Positions 1 through 12,013 of a stretch of 64,000 nucleotides of DNA are shown one piece after another. The stretch is from Shewanella sp. CG12_big_fil_rev_8_21_14_0_65_47_15 (GTDB taxonomy: Bacteria > Pseudomonadota > Gammaproteobacteria > Enterobacterales > Shewanellaceae), in contig NZ_PFGL01000067.1 in NCBI RefSeq assembly GCF_002783505.1, positions 46,532 to 110,531 of the forward strand. The letters are read 5' to 3'. The position numbers were made by a program, and so were the translations under genes. The notes beneath the pieces are model-generated. The model ran no database searches, was not told the DNA's origin, and saw only the letters and a program-made list of their open reading frames with translations. Position 1 is the stretch's first letter. The number at the start of each line of letters is the position of its first letter.

Positions 1-219
1 GATTAACTCGCCATCTATCACCTAACTTTTAAATCAAAGTTAAGCGAACATATTGATATCAGTCCGAAACAGGTATTGAGCACCAGCAAGCTAAGCTTGT
101 TAGGCTCAAGTATCACAGCGAATGCAGCCGCGATAAAAGTTTCGGTGAGAACAAAAATGCAATGGCATGCACGTTCAACGGGAGCGAACTCCAGTCGATA
201 GCACGCCTAAATAAGCGGG

Positions 220-933
220 TTAAGCGGCTTGTTGGCTAAATCGATATTGAAGATTTGAGACTTTCCACCCCGAAATTAGGGCGGGGGAAGATACGGCTGA
301 AAGCGTCCAGTCCGATATGATATCAAGCTTGGGCGGTTCAACGACATTGAGCCTGGGCTCGGCAGTAAAATCCAATGCCAGCAAATATTCTGGCTTAACC
401 TCACGCACATCGTGCTGGGCAAGGCTGATAAAGCGCGACGAATTTATTGGGGCAAAATTTAAGTCGTCCGAATGACTCACGTAATCTGAGCTTGGACAAG
501 GTGTTGGCTGGGATGCTGAGTCTGAACTGACACTATGGACATCATGGCTACTCAACGAGCCGCAGCTTTCAACGGTTTGCGCATCAGAATGTGAATTCGA
601 TTGAGCAATAGCATCGGGCAAACTTTGAGATTCGGCGTTTGCCTCTGCATCGGGAGTTGAACTATCAAGACTCACAGTGTGCATCTGAGCCGTTTGTTTC
701 AGAGCCGCTTTCTTAAGATCTGTATGTGTCTGAATATAATGGTGACTTGCAACACTGCGTTGTATTGAGGTTTTTGGCGTATAGCTAGCCGAGTGCGCAA
801 TCAGCATGATCGCCACGCAAACTAACATCAATCCCGTACGCCAGTGTTTTACCAAAGCGTGCCCTCTTATCAAATCAACAATAAAAACCATCAATACAGT
901 GAGTTCGGTGACGGATAAACGGCACTGGAACAT
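220..933 (-). CDS. Hypothetical protein, one N-terminal hydrophobic segment and a Ser-rich middle
   Basis: 237-aa ORF; hydrophobic stretch TGLMLVCVAIMLIAHSA; no family recognised. Confidence 0.55.
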   Translation of the reverse strand: MFQCRLSVTELTVLMVFIVDLIRGHALVKHWRTGLMLVCVAIMLIAHSASYTPKTSIQRSVASHHYIQTHTDLKKAALKQTAQMHTVSLDSSTPDAEANAESQSLPDAIAQSNSHSDAQTVESCGSLSSHDVHSVSSDSASQPTPCPSSDYVSHSDDLNFAPINSSRFISLAQHDVREVKPEYLLALDFTAEPRLNVVEPPKLDIISDWTLSAVSSPALISGWKVSNLQYRFSQQAA

Positions 934-1099
934 TCACTTAACCTGCAGCTTAGGTAAAGCAGCATTAAGAGACAAATTAATCTTTATCCATCTTGCCCAA
1001 GGTTTGACTCTGCGCTGTCTCCATCCTTGACTAAAAACCTAAATTTAAACCTTAAGCGCGAGCACTAAACACCATACAAACTCAATCGACGGATAACAA

Positions 1100-1121
1100 A
1101 AAACCGCCCTAGGGCGGTTTT
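1100..1121 (-). terminator. Rho-independent terminator of greA
   Basis: Palindrome aaaaccgccctagggcggtttt just downstream of the greA stop, A/T flanks. Confidence 0.8.
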
Positions 1122-1160
1122 AGAACCATCACGAGTCACACTCACGGCACGATAAGCCGA

Positions 1161-1637
1161 TTATAAATACTGTACCGAGATGACTTCGTAGTCAGTTAAG
1201 CCGCCTGGCGTCGTGATAGACACTTCATCGCCTTCGTTTTTACCCACTAAGCCGCGGGCAATAGGTGAGTTTACTGAAATCAGGTTTTCTTTAATATTGG
1301 CTTCATCGTCACCTACGATACGGTAGGTCACTTCGGCATCGGTATCGAGGTTCAAAATGGTGACTGTGGTACCAAAAATGATACGACCATTGTTTGCCAT
1401 TTTAGTCACATCGATAATTTGCGCGTTAGATAACTTACCCTCAATATCGCGGATGCGCGCTTCGCAAATACCTTGTTCCTCGCGGGCTGCGTGGTATTCC
1501 GCATTTTCTTTTAGGTCGCCTAATTCCCTTGCTGAGGCAATCGCTTCAGTAATTTTAGGGCGACGTTCAAACTTGAGAATGTCTAATTCTTTACGCAGCT
1601 GCTCTGCACCGACAACGGTCATAGGAACCTTAGTCAT
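1161..1637 (-). CDS. greA: Transcription elongation factor GreA
   Basis: 158 aa; [51 protein letters not shown] is GreA. Confidence 0.97.
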   Translation of the reverse strand: MTKVPMTVVGAEQLRKELDILKFERRPKITEAIASARELGDLKENAEYHAAREEQGICEARIRDIEGKLSNAQIIDVTKMANNGRIIFGTTVTILNLDTDAEVTYRIVGDDEANIKENLISVNSPIARGLVGKNEGDEVSITTPGGLTDYEVISVQYL

Positions 1638-2129
1638 AACTTATTTCGTCTCCTTTAAAACAAAAGCAACCCGTGCCAACGCTAAGGTCAGCACAGTCAA
1701 ATGAGGGTGGAATTGCGCTATTCTAACCTTATACCCAAGCTACCTCAAGATACGAGTTTCAGGGCGCATAACGTGCTTCAATTCAAGGCATGACAATGAC
1801 AGAATGTCGTTCACCTTTTATATTGTCGCATCAAAAACTGTAGATTGATGCAGCTTACCCAACCTGAAGCAGAGTTACCAGCAATGAAACCTAAATCCAC
1901 TAGTTCAGTAGTAGTGATACCTGCTGCGCCGATAAATAGTCCACAGACAAAGGTAACTCAATACAAAGACTCACTCGCCGAACAGGCGGTGGCATTTTGC
2001 ACTTAAAATGGAGGTATTTATGTAAAACTTCCACTTTAAAATTAACTTTTTACCCCCCTCGTTTACAGCATCGCGATCGGCTACAATCCGCCGCCGGCGA
2101 CTTGCTGGTACTTCGAAGGAAATATCATC

Positions 2130-2687
2130 TTGAGTACATCTCTGCTCAAAAAAATGCGTTGCCTGCATATCCTGTGGCTCGCGTTAATGCTCAACGCCTG
2201 TGTTGCTCCACTTTTATTAATGTCACCCCAAGGCCAACTGATGTGGGCCTTGCTCAAACCCCTCGTCGGCTTAAATCCAAATGATGTTGGATTATTTGAG
2301 CAACCCTTAATCAAAGATCGTATGCAAGCCTTATTAGGGGATAACTACGACACGACCATGTCATTGCTTAAAACTGCCGACAAAATTCAACAGGAAGGCC
2401 CCTTATTTTATATGGTGTCGACTTACACTCCAGTGCCTGAAATGGCTGAAAAAGCTGGATTTGTATGGAACTCGGATACCAACCAAATGGCAGTAATGTT
2501 GCTAACGGGTGGCTCGCCCCAAATTATCTCTGAGCAGTTTACGGATCAGGCTGAGAAACTCGTTCCTAGTTGGCCAAAAGAACTCGCCGACTATACCGAT
2601 CCGCAAAAACTGCAGCAAAAGGCGAATACTGAAATCACACCACTAAAAGAAGCGACACCAATCAAAGAAATCAAGCCTGTACAATAA
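2130..2687 (+). CDS. Hypothetical lipoprotein
   Basis: N-terminal LHILWLALMLNAC lipobox-like signal; start may be 2154. Confidence 0.6.
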   Translation: MSTSLLKKMRCLHILWLALMLNACVAPLLLMSPQGQLMWALLKPLVGLNPNDVGLFEQPLIKDRMQALLGDNYDTTMSLLKTADKIQQEGPLFYMVSTYTPVPEMAEKAGFVWNSDTNQMAVMLLTGGSPQIISEQFTDQAEKLVPSWPKELADYTDPQKLQQKANTEITPLKEATPIKEIKPVQ

Positions 2688-2773
2688 TGACGGGACAATT
2701 CTCGGGCGACCTATTATTGTGCGAGAGTATTTCCGCCAAGTTGCGATAATGCTTTAAAGCATAATGCCGACTC

Positions 2774-2805
2774 AAGCCACAGTGTTTATTCAAGCACTGT
2801 GGCTT
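2774..2805 (+). terminator. Rho-independent terminator
   Basis: aagccacagtg-tttattcaag-cactgtggctt followed by TTT. Confidence 0.75.
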
Positions 2806-2976
2806 TTTATCTCGATTGAACACTTATCTCACCGCCGTTATATCGTTCCCTCTCGCTTTTATCACAAACCTTAACCCTGTTCAGCTTTCCCAGGCTGACG
2901 CGATAAAAAGGTATGTTGAAAAATAACAGGGAAATAAAAGGACAACTGACGAAGTACAAGACAAAAGACAAAAAGC

Positions 2977-3004
2977 AAAAAGCCCGTCATTGACGGGCTT
3001 TTTA
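2977..3004 (-). terminator. Terminator of the tRNA operon
   Basis: aaaaagcccgtcattgacgggcttttt palindrome downstream (minus) of the last tRNA. Confidence 0.8.
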
Positions 3005-3008
3005 ACTA

Positions 3009-3083
3009 TGGCTGGGGTACTAGGATTCGAACCTAGGTATGCCGAGATCAAAACCCGGTGCCTTACCGCTTGGCGATACCCCA
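3009..3083 (-). tRNA. tRNA-Gln (TTG)
   Basis: TGGGGTATCGCCAAGCGGTAAGGCACCGGGTTTTGATCTCGGCATACCTAGGTTCGAATCCTAGTACCCCAGCCA; encoded CCA. Confidence 0.96.
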
Positions 3084-3119
3084 ATTAACTTGTCATCAAC
3101 CTTAGCGGTTGCATTTTGA

Positions 3120-3204
<85 letters not shown>

Positions 3205-3285
3205 ATCAAAATGTACCAGACTTACTCATACAAGTAGTTCTGAATTTTTCCAGGTAAATCAGATGATTTAGCGTGGATTTAAATA

Positions 3286-3362
3286 TGGTAGCAATGGCGG
3301 GACTTGAACCTGCGACCCCAGCATTATGAGTGCTGTGCTCTAACCAGCTGAGCTACATTGCC
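3286..3362 (-). tRNA. tRNA-Met (CAT, elongator type)
   Basis: GGCAATGTAGCTCAGCTGGTTAGAGCACAGCACTCATAATGCTGGGGTCGCAGGTTCAAGTCCCGCCATTGCTACCA. Confidence 0.95.
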
Positions 3363-3364
3363 AA

Positions 3365-3439
3365 TGGCTGGGGTACTAGGATTCGAACCTAGGTATGCCG
3401 AGATCAAAACCCGGTGCCTTACCGCTTGGCGATACCCCA
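3365..3439 (-). tRNA. tRNA-Gln (TTG)
   Basis: Identical in sequence to the copy at 3009-3083. Confidence 0.96.
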
Positions 3440-3460
3440 AACAACTTGGAAACTGAAAAA

Positions 3461-3535
3461 TGGCTGGGGTACTAGGATTCGAACCTAGGTATGCCGAGAT
3501 CAAAACCCGGTGCCTTACCGCTTGGCGATACCCCA
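3461..3535 (-). tRNA. tRNA-Gln (TTG)
   Basis: Third identical Gln copy. Confidence 0.96.
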
Positions 3536-3610
3536 ACTAAACTCTGTTTCAAACATCCGCTATTGCCGATGCTTCTAAATTCTTATTTCAAAACTTAAAC
3601 TTTAAAATAA

Positions 3611-3695
<85 letters not shown>

Positions 3696-3781
3696 ACTGT
3701 TTCAAGTTAACATCCTGAAGTGATGCTAGCTTATTGCTAGAACAATAACGTCATCTTTAAAAGAATCTTTTCTTTAAAAAA

Positions 3782-3858
3782 TGGTAGCAATGGCGGGACT
3801 TGAACCTGCGACCCCAGCATTATGAGTGCTGTGCTCTAACCAGCTGAGCTACATTGCC
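3782..3858 (-). tRNA. tRNA-Met (CAT, elongator type)
   Basis: Identical to 3286-3362. Confidence 0.95.
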
Positions 3859-4066
3859 ACTACAGTATTGCGCGCCCCTCTCAGCGAGGAACGGGGCGTA
3901 TTATGCTTATTCGATGTATCGAGGTCAACAGCTTTTTTTCGCTATTTCCCTCAGCTTAAGCTGTTCGGCTATTACTTCACCAAACTGAGCAACAGATGCG
4001 CTAAATTAGCCTCTGTTGCCCATCCCAAGCTTAAAATTCTAAAGCTTACGCCTTGAATAACAGTGC

Positions 4067-5158
4067 TTATACGTTAAATAGGAAATGCATTACATCGCCA
4101 TCTTTAACGATGTAAGTCTTACCTTCAACGCGTAATTTACCCGCTTCTTTCGCGCCCGCTTCACCTTTATAGGTGATGAAGTCTTCAAAGGCCATCACTT
4201 GGGCACGAATAAAGCCACGCTCGAAGTCGGTGTGAATAACACCCGCAGCTTGCGGTGCACTGGCACCCACTGGCACAGTCCAAGCACGCACTTCTTTTAC
4301 ACCTGCGGTAAAGTAAGTTTGCAGACTCAGCAACTGATAACCGGCGCGGATCACGCGGTCCAGACCGGGTTCTTCTAACCCTAGATCGGCCATAAACTCA
4401 TCGCGTTCTTCAATATCCATTTCGGCTAATTCAGATTCGATCGCCGCACACACCGACACGACAATTGCGTTTTCCTTTTCTGCAATCGCACGAACGGCAT
4501 CTAAATGCGGGTTATTCTCAAAACCATCTTCCGCCACGTTAGCAATATACATGGTTGGTTTTAAGGTTAAGAAGTTCAGGTAAGCTACCGCTTCCAACTC
4601 TTCCTTAGAGAGATCCATAGAGCGCAGCATTTTGGCTTCATCTAGCACTGGACGCATTTTCTCTAAGACTTCAACCTCAAACTTAGCGTCTTTATCGCCA
4701 CCCTTAGCGCGTTTTTGCTGACGAATAACCGCACGCTCTAAGCTGTCTAGGTCGGCTAGGGCTAATTCAGTGTTGATGACTTCAATATCACCAGCAGGAT
4801 CAACCTTGTTAGCGACGTGAACAATGTTATCATCATCAAAACAACGGACTACGTGACCGATCGCATCGGTTTCACGGATGTTGGCAAGGAACTTGTTACC
4901 TAAACCTTCACCTTTAGAGGCGCCCGCGACTAAGCCTGCAATATCCACAAACTCCATAGTCGTTGGTAACACACGTTGTGGGTTTACAATCGCCGCTAGG
5001 GCATCTAAACGTGGATCCGGTACAGGTACCACGCCCGTGTTAGGTTCAATGGTACAAAACGGGAAGTTAGCCGCTTCGATGCCTGCCTTAGTTAACGCAT
5101 TAAAAAGCGTTGATTTACCTACGTTAGGAAGACCAACAATGCCGCATTTAAAACCCAT
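4067..5158 (-). CDS. ychF: Redox-regulated ATPase / Obg-family GTPase YchF
   Basis: [40 protein letters not shown]; start set at MGFKCG (the supplied ORF has an N-terminal extension). Confidence 0.96.
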   Translation of the reverse strand: MGFKCGIVGLPNVGKSTLFNALTKAGIEAANFPFCTIEPNTGVVPVPDPRLDALAAIVNPQRVLPTTMEFVDIAGLVAGASKGEGLGNKFLANIRETDAIGHVVRCFDDDNIVHVANKVDPAGDIEVINTELALADLDSLERAVIRQQKRAKGGDKDAKFEVEVLEKMRPVLDEAKMLRSMDLSKEELEAVAYLNFLTLKPTMYIANVAEDGFENNPHLDAVRAIAEKENAIVVSVCAAIESELAEMDIEERDEFMADLGLEEPGLDRVIRAGYQLLSLQTYFTAGVKEVRAWTVPVGASAPQAAGVIHTDFERGFIRAQVMAFEDFITYKGEAGAKEAGKLRVEGKTYIVKDGDVMHFLFNV

Positions 5159-5288
5159 ATGCTTACCTTTCTCTCGATTATTGGCTGACAAGTCACACTC
5201 ACCAGCGAGGTTTAGTCGTCCTGCCCTATGGCAGCACATTACTGAATGATTAAATCACTTAATACCGATGTTTCGCCGCAGGCAAAAC

Positions 5289-5885
5289 CTACTCCGCTTT
5301 AAAGGAGTGTAATCTGTTCATGGCTTTTACCATGTCTTCTTTAAACAGGACCTCAGTGGAACGCACCGCTTCGTCGATTGCGGCTTCGATCAGTTCCTGC
5401 TCTTTGGCTGGGGCTTTACCTAAAACATAACCACTGACTTGGTTTTTATCCCCAGGATGACCAATACCTATGCGTAGACGATAAAAATTCTTATCATTCG
5501 CGAGTTTGGCAATGATATCTTTCAAACCATTGTGACCACCATGGCCGCCACCCAACTTAAATTTAGCCACCCCGGGTGGCATATCAAGCTCATCGTGGGC
5601 GACTAAAATTTCTTCAGGCGTAATTCGGAAAAAATTCGCCAATGCGCCTACGGCTTTACCACTTAAATTCATATACGTCGTCGGGATCAGCAAACGCACA
5701 TCTTTGCCATGCAATACCGCCCTCGCCGTTAGACCAAAACACTTGCTATCCGGCACTAAGGTCACGCCGCAAACCCTTGCTAACTCATGCACATACCAAG
5801 CACCAGCATTATGGCGCGTCTGTGCATATTCGGCCCCAGGATTAGCAAGACCAACGATTAATTTAATTTCGCTCATGACACTCAA
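5289..5885 (-). CDS. pth: Peptidyl-tRNA hydrolase
   Basis: [26 protein letters not shown] ... [13 protein letters not shown]. Confidence 0.97.
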   Translation of the reverse strand: MSVMSEIKLIVGLANPGAEYAQTRHNAGAWYVHELARVCGVTLVPDSKCFGLTARAVLHGKDVRLLIPTTYMNLSGKAVGALANFFRITPEEILVAHDELDMPPGVAKFKLGGGHGGHNGLKDIIAKLANDKNFYRLRIGIGHPGDKNQVSGYVLGKAPAKEQELIEAAIDEAVRSTEVLFKEDMVKAMNRLHSFKAE

Positions 5886-6030
5886 TATCCTGATGTTGTC
5901 CTATTTAGGTCATGGGAAATACGACTGAAATGGACCATACTCGCTAAAAACGCGGCATTTTAGCACTCAAAGCCAAAGTCAACAAATGCCGCATCAATTT
6001 ACCGCTTCAGAATCCCGGAAAGCTCAAGCT

Positions 6031-7254
6031 TCAGTTTAAACCCATAGCGTATTTGAGAACGGTTTGCTTGATAGGTGAATTGATATTGGCCAATTTGAGT
6101 GCGCCATTTCGCAGCAGTTTCAGCGGCAAAATATCATTACTAAAACCCGCATAAAAGACATCCATAGTCGTCATCATCAATTGATTATCCCGGTATCGCC
6201 TATCTTGATACCGAGCCAAAACCGCTTTAGACCACCAAGCTTCCTGCTGTGTTAATGCCTCTTTGATGACCGCAAGCAGCGCTTCAACATCCTTAAACCC
6301 TAGGTTCACCCCTTGGCCTGCAAGCGGGTTTATCGTATGGGCGGCATCCCCTAAGATCACCACGTTCTGCCGATAGTAACGCTGTGCATGGCGGCGAGTG
6401 AGGCCGAAACTGCCTTTACTCTCAACGGTAAAATCGGCGTCTAAACGCGCAGGGAAATGCACTCTTATCTGCTCTGCAAGCTGCTTATTATTAAGCTGCA
6501 TCAATTGCTTAATGCGATTAGCATCGTCGTACCACACCAGCGAAGCATTGTTACCGGGCAGAGGCAATAGGGAACGCGGCCCCTTAGGGGTAAACTGCTG
6601 CCAAGTGACATCCTGTTGGCCCTGTGCCGTTTTTATATTGATCAGCATCGCCGATTGGGCGTAATCCCAACCCGTGGTCCCAATCCCCGTCCACTGGCGT
6701 ACTTGGGAATTTGCGCCATCGGCCCCCACTAATAACTTAGCGGTCAGTTTAATGTTGGACTGTAAGTGCACACTGACGCTATCGCTATCACGGGCAAATG
6801 CCGCGACCTTATCTGGGCAATATAAGGTGATGCCATCCAATTGCGCCATCCGTTGCCACAGCGCAAGTTGAATTAAACGGTTTTCAACAATATGCCCTAA
6901 ATGGCTGACGCCAATTTGACTGCAGTGAAATTGAGTAATGCAGCCCTCGAGTTCCCAAGTTTCTAGGCCAAGGTAAGGCACATTGCGCATTTGTAGCAAC
7001 ATATCCATCGCCCCTAAGCGATCGAGTAGCATTTCAGAGGCGACACTAATGGCAGACACTCGGACATCTAACGGCTGCTCGGGCTCATAGGCCTTAGGTA
7101 CAAAAGATTCGACTACCGCCACCTTAAGACCTTGCTCTGCAAGCCCAATAGCGGTCGCCGCGCCAACCATACCGCCGCCCACTAAAATCACGTCAAATGT
7201 CAGTTCATCGGGTGCAACCTGTGTTACAGGTTTATTTTGGCTCATCTCTATCAC
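6031..7254 (-). CDS. ubiF: FAD-dependent ubiquinone biosynthesis hydroxylase (UbiF/UbiH/UbiI family)
   Basis: VILVGGGMVGAATAIGLAEQG and GDAAHTINPLAGQGVNLGFKD; adjacent to miaB as in E. coli. Confidence 0.85.
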   Translation of the reverse strand: MIEMSQNKPVTQVAPDELTFDVILVGGGMVGAATAIGLAEQGLKVAVVESFVPKAYEPEQPLDVRVSAISVASEMLLDRLGAMDMLLQMRNVPYLGLETWELEGCITQFHCSQIGVSHLGHIVENRLIQLALWQRMAQLDGITLYCPDKVAAFARDSDSVSVHLQSNIKLTAKLLVGADGANSQVRQWTGIGTTGWDYAQSAMLINIKTAQGQQDVTWQQFTPKGPRSLLPLPGNNASLVWYDDANRIKQLMQLNNKQLAEQIRVHFPARLDADFTVESKGSFGLTRRHAQRYYRQNVVILGDAAHTINPLAGQGVNLGFKDVEALLAVIKEALTQQEAWWSKAVLARYQDRRYRDNQLMMTTMDVFYAGFSNDILPLKLLRNGALKLANINSPIKQTVLKYAMGLN

Positions 7255-7547
7255 TACTTATATTCCCTTTTTAATTGATGCCAACCCCATGGGAAACCGC
7301 CGGCATTGTATCAAAAGCATGTCAACTTAGGCTCAAAGGTGAGCAAATGTTGCTATAGGGGCTTTTGCGCACAGTTGCTTACAAAGGCAACATTCGCCTT
7401 TTTCTATACTCACTACACTCTAAGCGACACCATTGAGAGAAACTTTATGCGAGCGGAGTAAAACAAATTTAACATCTCACTTAACTAGCCCTAGCCGTAT
7501 CTAACGAGTTAACAAGTGAATCCACCTTACACCTTAGCGAGGATGTC

Positions 7548-7880
7548 ATGAAAACACTCACCCATTTACAGATAGCAGGTAGCTTACTGGTTTGCAGCTT
7601 AATTCCATTGAGTCATGCCATGGCGGCAAACCCGAATATGGAAATTATCACTGTGACTTACCGCTCACCGCTCGATTATGCCTTATATCAACATACCACG
7701 GAAATATTGAGCGAATTTCGACTCGAGATCCGTGAGGACATTAGCATTCAAGCACGCAACGGCTTACTGGAAATGGCTAAAGCGCAAGGACTTAACCGCA
7801 TTGAAATCGCACAAGCCACTACCAAGGATAAAAACCTAGCTTCTATGTGGTTATCACAAACGGCGAAAGCCAACAAGTAA
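7548..7880 (+). CDS. Small secreted hypothetical protein
   Basis: 110 aa with signal peptide (LLVCSLIPLSHAMAA). Confidence 0.6.
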   Translation: MKTLTHLQIAGSLLVCSLIPLSHAMAANPNMEIITVTYRSPLDYALYQHTTEILSEFRLEIREDISIQARNGLLEMAKAQGLNRIEIAQATTKDKNLASMWLSQTAKANK

Positions 7881-7965
7881 AAGTGTGGACAAAGCTGGTC
7901 AGCGGCCCTAACTGCAGGTAAAATGTCGCGCTATTTTTACTGGGCATCTTAGGGCGACACAACTG

Positions 7966-9390
7966 ATGAGTAAAAAACTCCATATTAAAACTTGGGGCTG
8001 TCAAATGAATGAGTATGACTCATCCAAGATGGCTGATCTGTTAGGCGAATACCAAGGTTATACCTTGACTGAAGAAGCGTCGGAGGCTGACATCCTCCTG
8101 CTCAACACTTGCTCCATCCGCGAAAAAGCGCAGGAAAAAGTGTTCCATCAGCTCGGGCGCTGGAAGACGCTGAAAGATAAAAACCCCAACCTCATCATAG
8201 GTGTGGGTGGTTGTGTTGCGTCTCAAGAAGGCAAAGCGATTAAAGACAGAGCCCAATGCGTCGACATTATTTTTGGCCCACAAACCTTGCACCGTCTGCC
8301 GGACATGATCGAGCAAGTGCGCCGTGGTGACAAAGCGGTTATCGATATCAGCTTCCCTGAAATCGAAAAATTTGACCGCCTTCCAGAGCCACGCGCCGAA
8401 GGCCCAACGGCGTTTGTGTCTATCATGGAAGGTTGCAGCAAATACTGCTCATTCTGCGTGGTCCCTTATACCCGCGGTGAAGAAGTCAGCCGTCCACTGG
8501 ATGACATCATCCTTGAAATCGCCCAGTTGGCAGAGCAAGGCGTGCGCGAAGTGAACCTGCTCGGTCAAAACGTTAACGCCTATCGCGGTGCAACCCACGA
8601 TGGCGCTATTTGTAGCTTTGCGGAATTATTGCGCTTTGTCGCCGCCATCGACGGCATAGATCGCATTCGCTTTACCACAAGCCACCCAATTGAGTTCACT
8701 CAGGATATTATTGACGTTTACCAAGATACTCCTGAATTAGTCAGCTTCCTGCACTTACCCGTACAATCAGGCTCTGACCGAATTCTCACGGCGATGAAAC
8801 GCGGCCATATGGCGATTGAATATAAGTCGATCATCCGCCGCCTGCGTAAAGCCCGTCCAGATATTCAAATCAGTTCTGACTTTATCATTGGCTTCCCTGG
8901 CGAAACCAAAGATGACTTTAGTGACACCATGAAGTTAATTGAAGAAATCGGTTTCGACCACAGCTTCAGCTTTATCTATAGCGCACGTCCGGGCACGCCA
9001 GCGGCGGATTTACCCGATGACGTCGATATGGAAGAGAAAAAGCAACGTCTGGCCATTCTGCAGGATCGTATCACCCAGCAAGCCATGCGCTACAGCCGCC
9101 ATATGATGGGCACAGTGCAGCGTATTCTGGTTGAAGGTCCTTCGGTGAAAAATCCGATGGAGTTACGTGGTCGCACCGAGAACAACCGAGTCGTGAACTT
9201 CGAGGGTCAGCCTAAGCATATTGGCAGCTTTGTGGATGTGGAAATTGTTGACGTCTATACCAACTCACTGCGCGGCAAGTTTATCCGTGGTGAAGATGAA
9301 ATGGATCTGCGCCGCAGCCTACGCCCAGCGGATATCCTTGCTAAACATAAGCAAGATGATGATCTAGGTGTCACTCAATTTAAGCCGTAA
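7966..9390 (+). CDS. miaB: tRNA-2-methylthio-N6-dimethylallyladenosine synthase
   Basis: [23 protein letters not shown]; radical [24 protein letters not shown] domain at C-terminus. Confidence 0.98.
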   Translation: MSKKLHIKTWGCQMNEYDSSKMADLLGEYQGYTLTEEASEADILLLNTCSIREKAQEKVFHQLGRWKTLKDKNPNLIIGVGGCVASQEGKAIKDRAQCVDIIFGPQTLHRLPDMIEQVRRGDKAVIDISFPEIEKFDRLPEPRAEGPTAFVSIMEGCSKYCSFCVVPYTRGEEVSRPLDDIILEIAQLAEQGVREVNLLGQNVNAYRGATHDGAICSFAELLRFVAAIDGIDRIRFTTSHPIEFTQDIIDVYQDTPELVSFLHLPVQSGSDRILTAMKRGHMAIEYKSIIRRLRKARPDIQISSDFIIGFPGETKDDFSDTMKLIEEIGFDHSFSFIYSARPGTPAADLPDDVDMEEKKQRLAILQDRITQQAMRYSRHMMGTVQRILVEGPSVKNPMELRGRTENNRVVNFEGQPKHIGSFVDVEIVDVYTNSLRGKFIRGEDEMDLRRSLRPADILAKHKQDDDLGVTQFKP

Positions 9391-9424
9391 GCTTTAAATC
9401 GGATGAAACAGAACCTATATAAAG

Positions 9425-9446
9425 AAGGGCGACTTAGTCGCCCTTT
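9425..9446 (+). terminator. Terminator after miaB
   Basis: aagggcgacttagtcgccctttt. Confidence 0.8.
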
Positions 9447-9585
9447 TGCTTTCACACTTTTGTTTAAGTCTACCGAGGCAATTGCTATTTTCCGTTAGCA
9501 ATTATCGGCTATGGCTCGTAAACTGACATTATCTTGCGGTAAAACATATCGCACATAGCTTTTCCCTTGGCAGTAGGAGCACTAT

Positions 9586-10641
9586 TTGTCCAGTAAATTA
9601 ACCACTATGAATCTGTATCTCGAACCCGCCGAAACCCGCCGTCTGGCGTCATTGTGCGGTCCATTCGATGATAATATCAAACAGATTGAGCGTCGTGTAG
9701 GCGTTGAAATTGTTCGCAAAAACAACCATTTTCAAATCACTGGACTGCCACGTAACTGTTTAAGTGCGAATAATCTACTTAAACAGCTTTATATTGAAAC
9801 CCAAACGGTGAAAGGCAGCACACCGGATCTCGAGCCTGAACAAGTGCATATCGCCATTCAAGAGGCCATCGCCCTTGAGCAGGACGATAGCGGTGACGAT
9901 AAAGCCCTGCACATTAAAACCCGCCGCGGCGTCATTAAACCGCGCAATCCGAACCAAAGCACCTATGTGGCCAATATTGTGCGCCATGATATCACCTTCG
10001 GTATTGGCCCTGCGGGAACAGGTAAGACCTACCTCGCCGTCGCTGCGGCTGTGGATGCGTTAGAACGCCAAGAAGTGCGCCGTATTCTGTTAACGCGCCC
10101 CGCAGTAGAAGCCGGTGAAAAACTCGGATTCTTACCCGGCGATTTGAGCCAAAAGGTCGATCCCTATCTGCGGCCACTCTACGATGCCCTGTTTGAGATG
10201 CTCGGTTTTGAGAAGGTCGAGCGCCTGATCGAAAAAAACGTCATCGAAGTGGCGCCACTTGCCTATATGCGCGGTCGCACCTTAAACGATGCCTTTATTA
10301 TTCTCGATGAAAGCCAAAATACGACTATTGAGCAAATGAAGATGTTCTTAACCCGTATTGGTTTTAACTCCCGAGCGGTGATCACCGGTGATATCACCCA
10401 AACCGACTTACCTAAACATATTAAGTCAGGTTTACGCCACGCGATTGAAGTATTAAGCCAAGTTGAAGAGATCAGCTTTAATTTTTTCGTCTCCCAAGAC
10501 GTAGTCCGCCATCCTGTGGTTGCACGTATCGTTGAAGCCTACGACGCCTTCGATCAAAAAGAGCAGGCCCTAAAGGCGCAAAAAGAAAGTCACTATCAAC
10601 AGCTTCAACAACAGCAGGAAGCCCTAAAGCATGAGTCTTGA
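9586..10641 (+). CDS. ybeZ: PhoH-family ATPase YbeZ
   Basis: [47 protein letters not shown]. Confidence 0.96.
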   Translation: MSSKLTTMNLYLEPAETRRLASLCGPFDDNIKQIERRVGVEIVRKNNHFQITGLPRNCLSANNLLKQLYIETQTVKGSTPDLEPEQVHIAIQEAIALEQDDSGDDKALHIKTRRGVIKPRNPNQSTYVANIVRHDITFGIGPAGTGKTYLAVAAAVDALERQEVRRILLTRPAVEAGEKLGFLPGDLSQKVDPYLRPLYDALFEMLGFEKVERLIEKNVIEVAPLAYMRGRTLNDAFIILDESQNTTIEQMKMFLTRIGFNSRAVITGDITQTDLPKHIKSGLRHAIEVLSQVEEISFNFFVSQDVVRHPVVARIVEAYDAFDQKEQALKAQKESHYQQLQQQQEALKHES

Positions 10642-11092
10642 TTTAGCCTTAGATGTGCAATACGCCACCACAAGCGACTACCTGCCAACACAGGCACAAT
10701 TGACCCTATGGGCGAAAACAGCCATTGGCAACAGCATGGAACAGGCAGAATTGACGATCCGCATCGTCGATAGTCGTGAAAGCCAAATGCTTAACAGTAC
10801 CTATCGCGGTAAAGATAAACCGACCAATGTGCTGTCTTTTCCCTTTGAAGCCCCAGCAGAAATTGAACTTCCATTGCTTGGGGATCTTGTTATTTGCGCC
10901 GCAGTCGTTGAAAATGAAGCCCGTGAGCAGCAAAAAACCCTAGAGGCCCACTGGGCGCACATGGTTGTACATGGTTGTCTGCATCTGCTAGGGTATGATC
11001 ACATCGAAGATGAAGAAGCCGAAGAGATGGAGTCATTGGAGACTCAACTCATTGTAAGCTTAGGTTTTACTGACCCATATAAGGAAGAATAA
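10631..11092 (+). CDS. ybeY: Endoribonuclease YbeY
   Basis: [25 protein letters not shown] metal site; overlaps ybeZ. Confidence 0.97.
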   Translation: MSLDLALDVQYATTSDYLPTQAQLTLWAKTAIGNSMEQAELTIRIVDSRESQMLNSTYRGKDKPTNVLSFPFEAPAEIELPLLGDLVICAAVVENEAREQQKTLEAHWAHMVVHGCLHLLGYDHIEDEEAEEMESLETQLIVSLGFTDPYKEE

Positions 11093-11131
11093 TTAACTGA
11101 GATAAGATTTATCTAAGTTAATGAGAAAACT

Positions 11132-12007
11132 ATGAGTGACGATATCCCCCCGAGTACGAACGCCCATAAGAAAAGCTGGTTAGATAGAGTAAGTCAGTTA
11201 TTTCAGGGCGAGCCTCAAAATCGCGAAGATTTAGTCGATGTGATTGATGGTGCAGAGCAGCGCGATCTGATCACTGAAGACACCCGCGAAATGATCAAGG
11301 GTGTATTAGAAGTATCTGATATGCGTGTTCGGGACATTATGATCCCAAGAGCTCAAATTGTTGCGATTCAAATCGACAATACCGTTGAAGAACTCCTTGC
11401 CACTGTGATTGGCTCGGGCCATTCCCGCTTCCCCGTCGTGAATGAAGACAAAGATCATATCGAAGGCATATTGCTCGCTAAGGATTTGATCCCCTACGGT
11501 TTCTCCAACAGTGATGAGCCCTTTTCCCTCGGTCGCGTGATCCGTCCCGCCGTCGTTGTGCCAGAAAGCAAGCGTGTCGATGTATTGCTCAAAGAATTCC
11601 GTTCACAACGCTACCATATGGCGATTGTTGTCGATGAGTACGGCGGTGTGTCTGGTCTTGTAACCATCGAAGATATTTTGGAAGAAATCGTTGGTGAAAT
11701 TGAAGACGAATTCGACCACGATAGCGCCGAAGAAACCGAAATTCGCAAAGTCGGCAACACGGTTTATATGGTTAAGGCTTTAACGCCAATTGAAGACTTT
11801 AACGAAGAGTTCAATACTGATTTCAGCGATGAAGAGTTTGATACCGTCGGTGGGTTAGTCTCCCACGCCTTCGGCCATCTGCCGGAACGCAATGAAAGTA
11901 TTCTGATTGAAGGCATAGAGTTCAAAGTGATTAGCGCCGATACAAGGCGTTTGATCCAACTCAGGGTTAAACTCCCCGATCCTAATATTGGCGAAGACAT
12001 AGAATAA
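11132..12007 (+). CDS. ybeX: CNNM/CorC-family transporter protein (CBS domains)
   Basis: VRDIMIPRAQIVAIQ, VVDEYGGVSGLVTIEDILEEIVGEIEDE. Confidence 0.95.
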   Translation: MSDDIPPSTNAHKKSWLDRVSQLFQGEPQNREDLVDVIDGAEQRDLITEDTREMIKGVLEVSDMRVRDIMIPRAQIVAIQIDNTVEELLATVIGSGHSRFPVVNEDKDHIEGILLAKDLIPYGFSNSDEPFSLGRVIRPAVVVPESKRVDVLLKEFRSQRYHMAIVVDEYGGVSGLVTIEDILEEIVGEIEDEFDHDSAEETEIRKVGNTVYMVKALTPIEDFNEEFNTDFSDEEFDTVGGLVSHAFGHLPERNESILIEGIEFKVISADTRRLIQLRVKLPDPNIGEDIE

Positions 12008-12013
12008 TCACTC

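Noticed and set aside
8041-8441. Minus-strand ORFs inside miaB
   Set aside because: Opposite-strand shadows of an unambiguous miaB.
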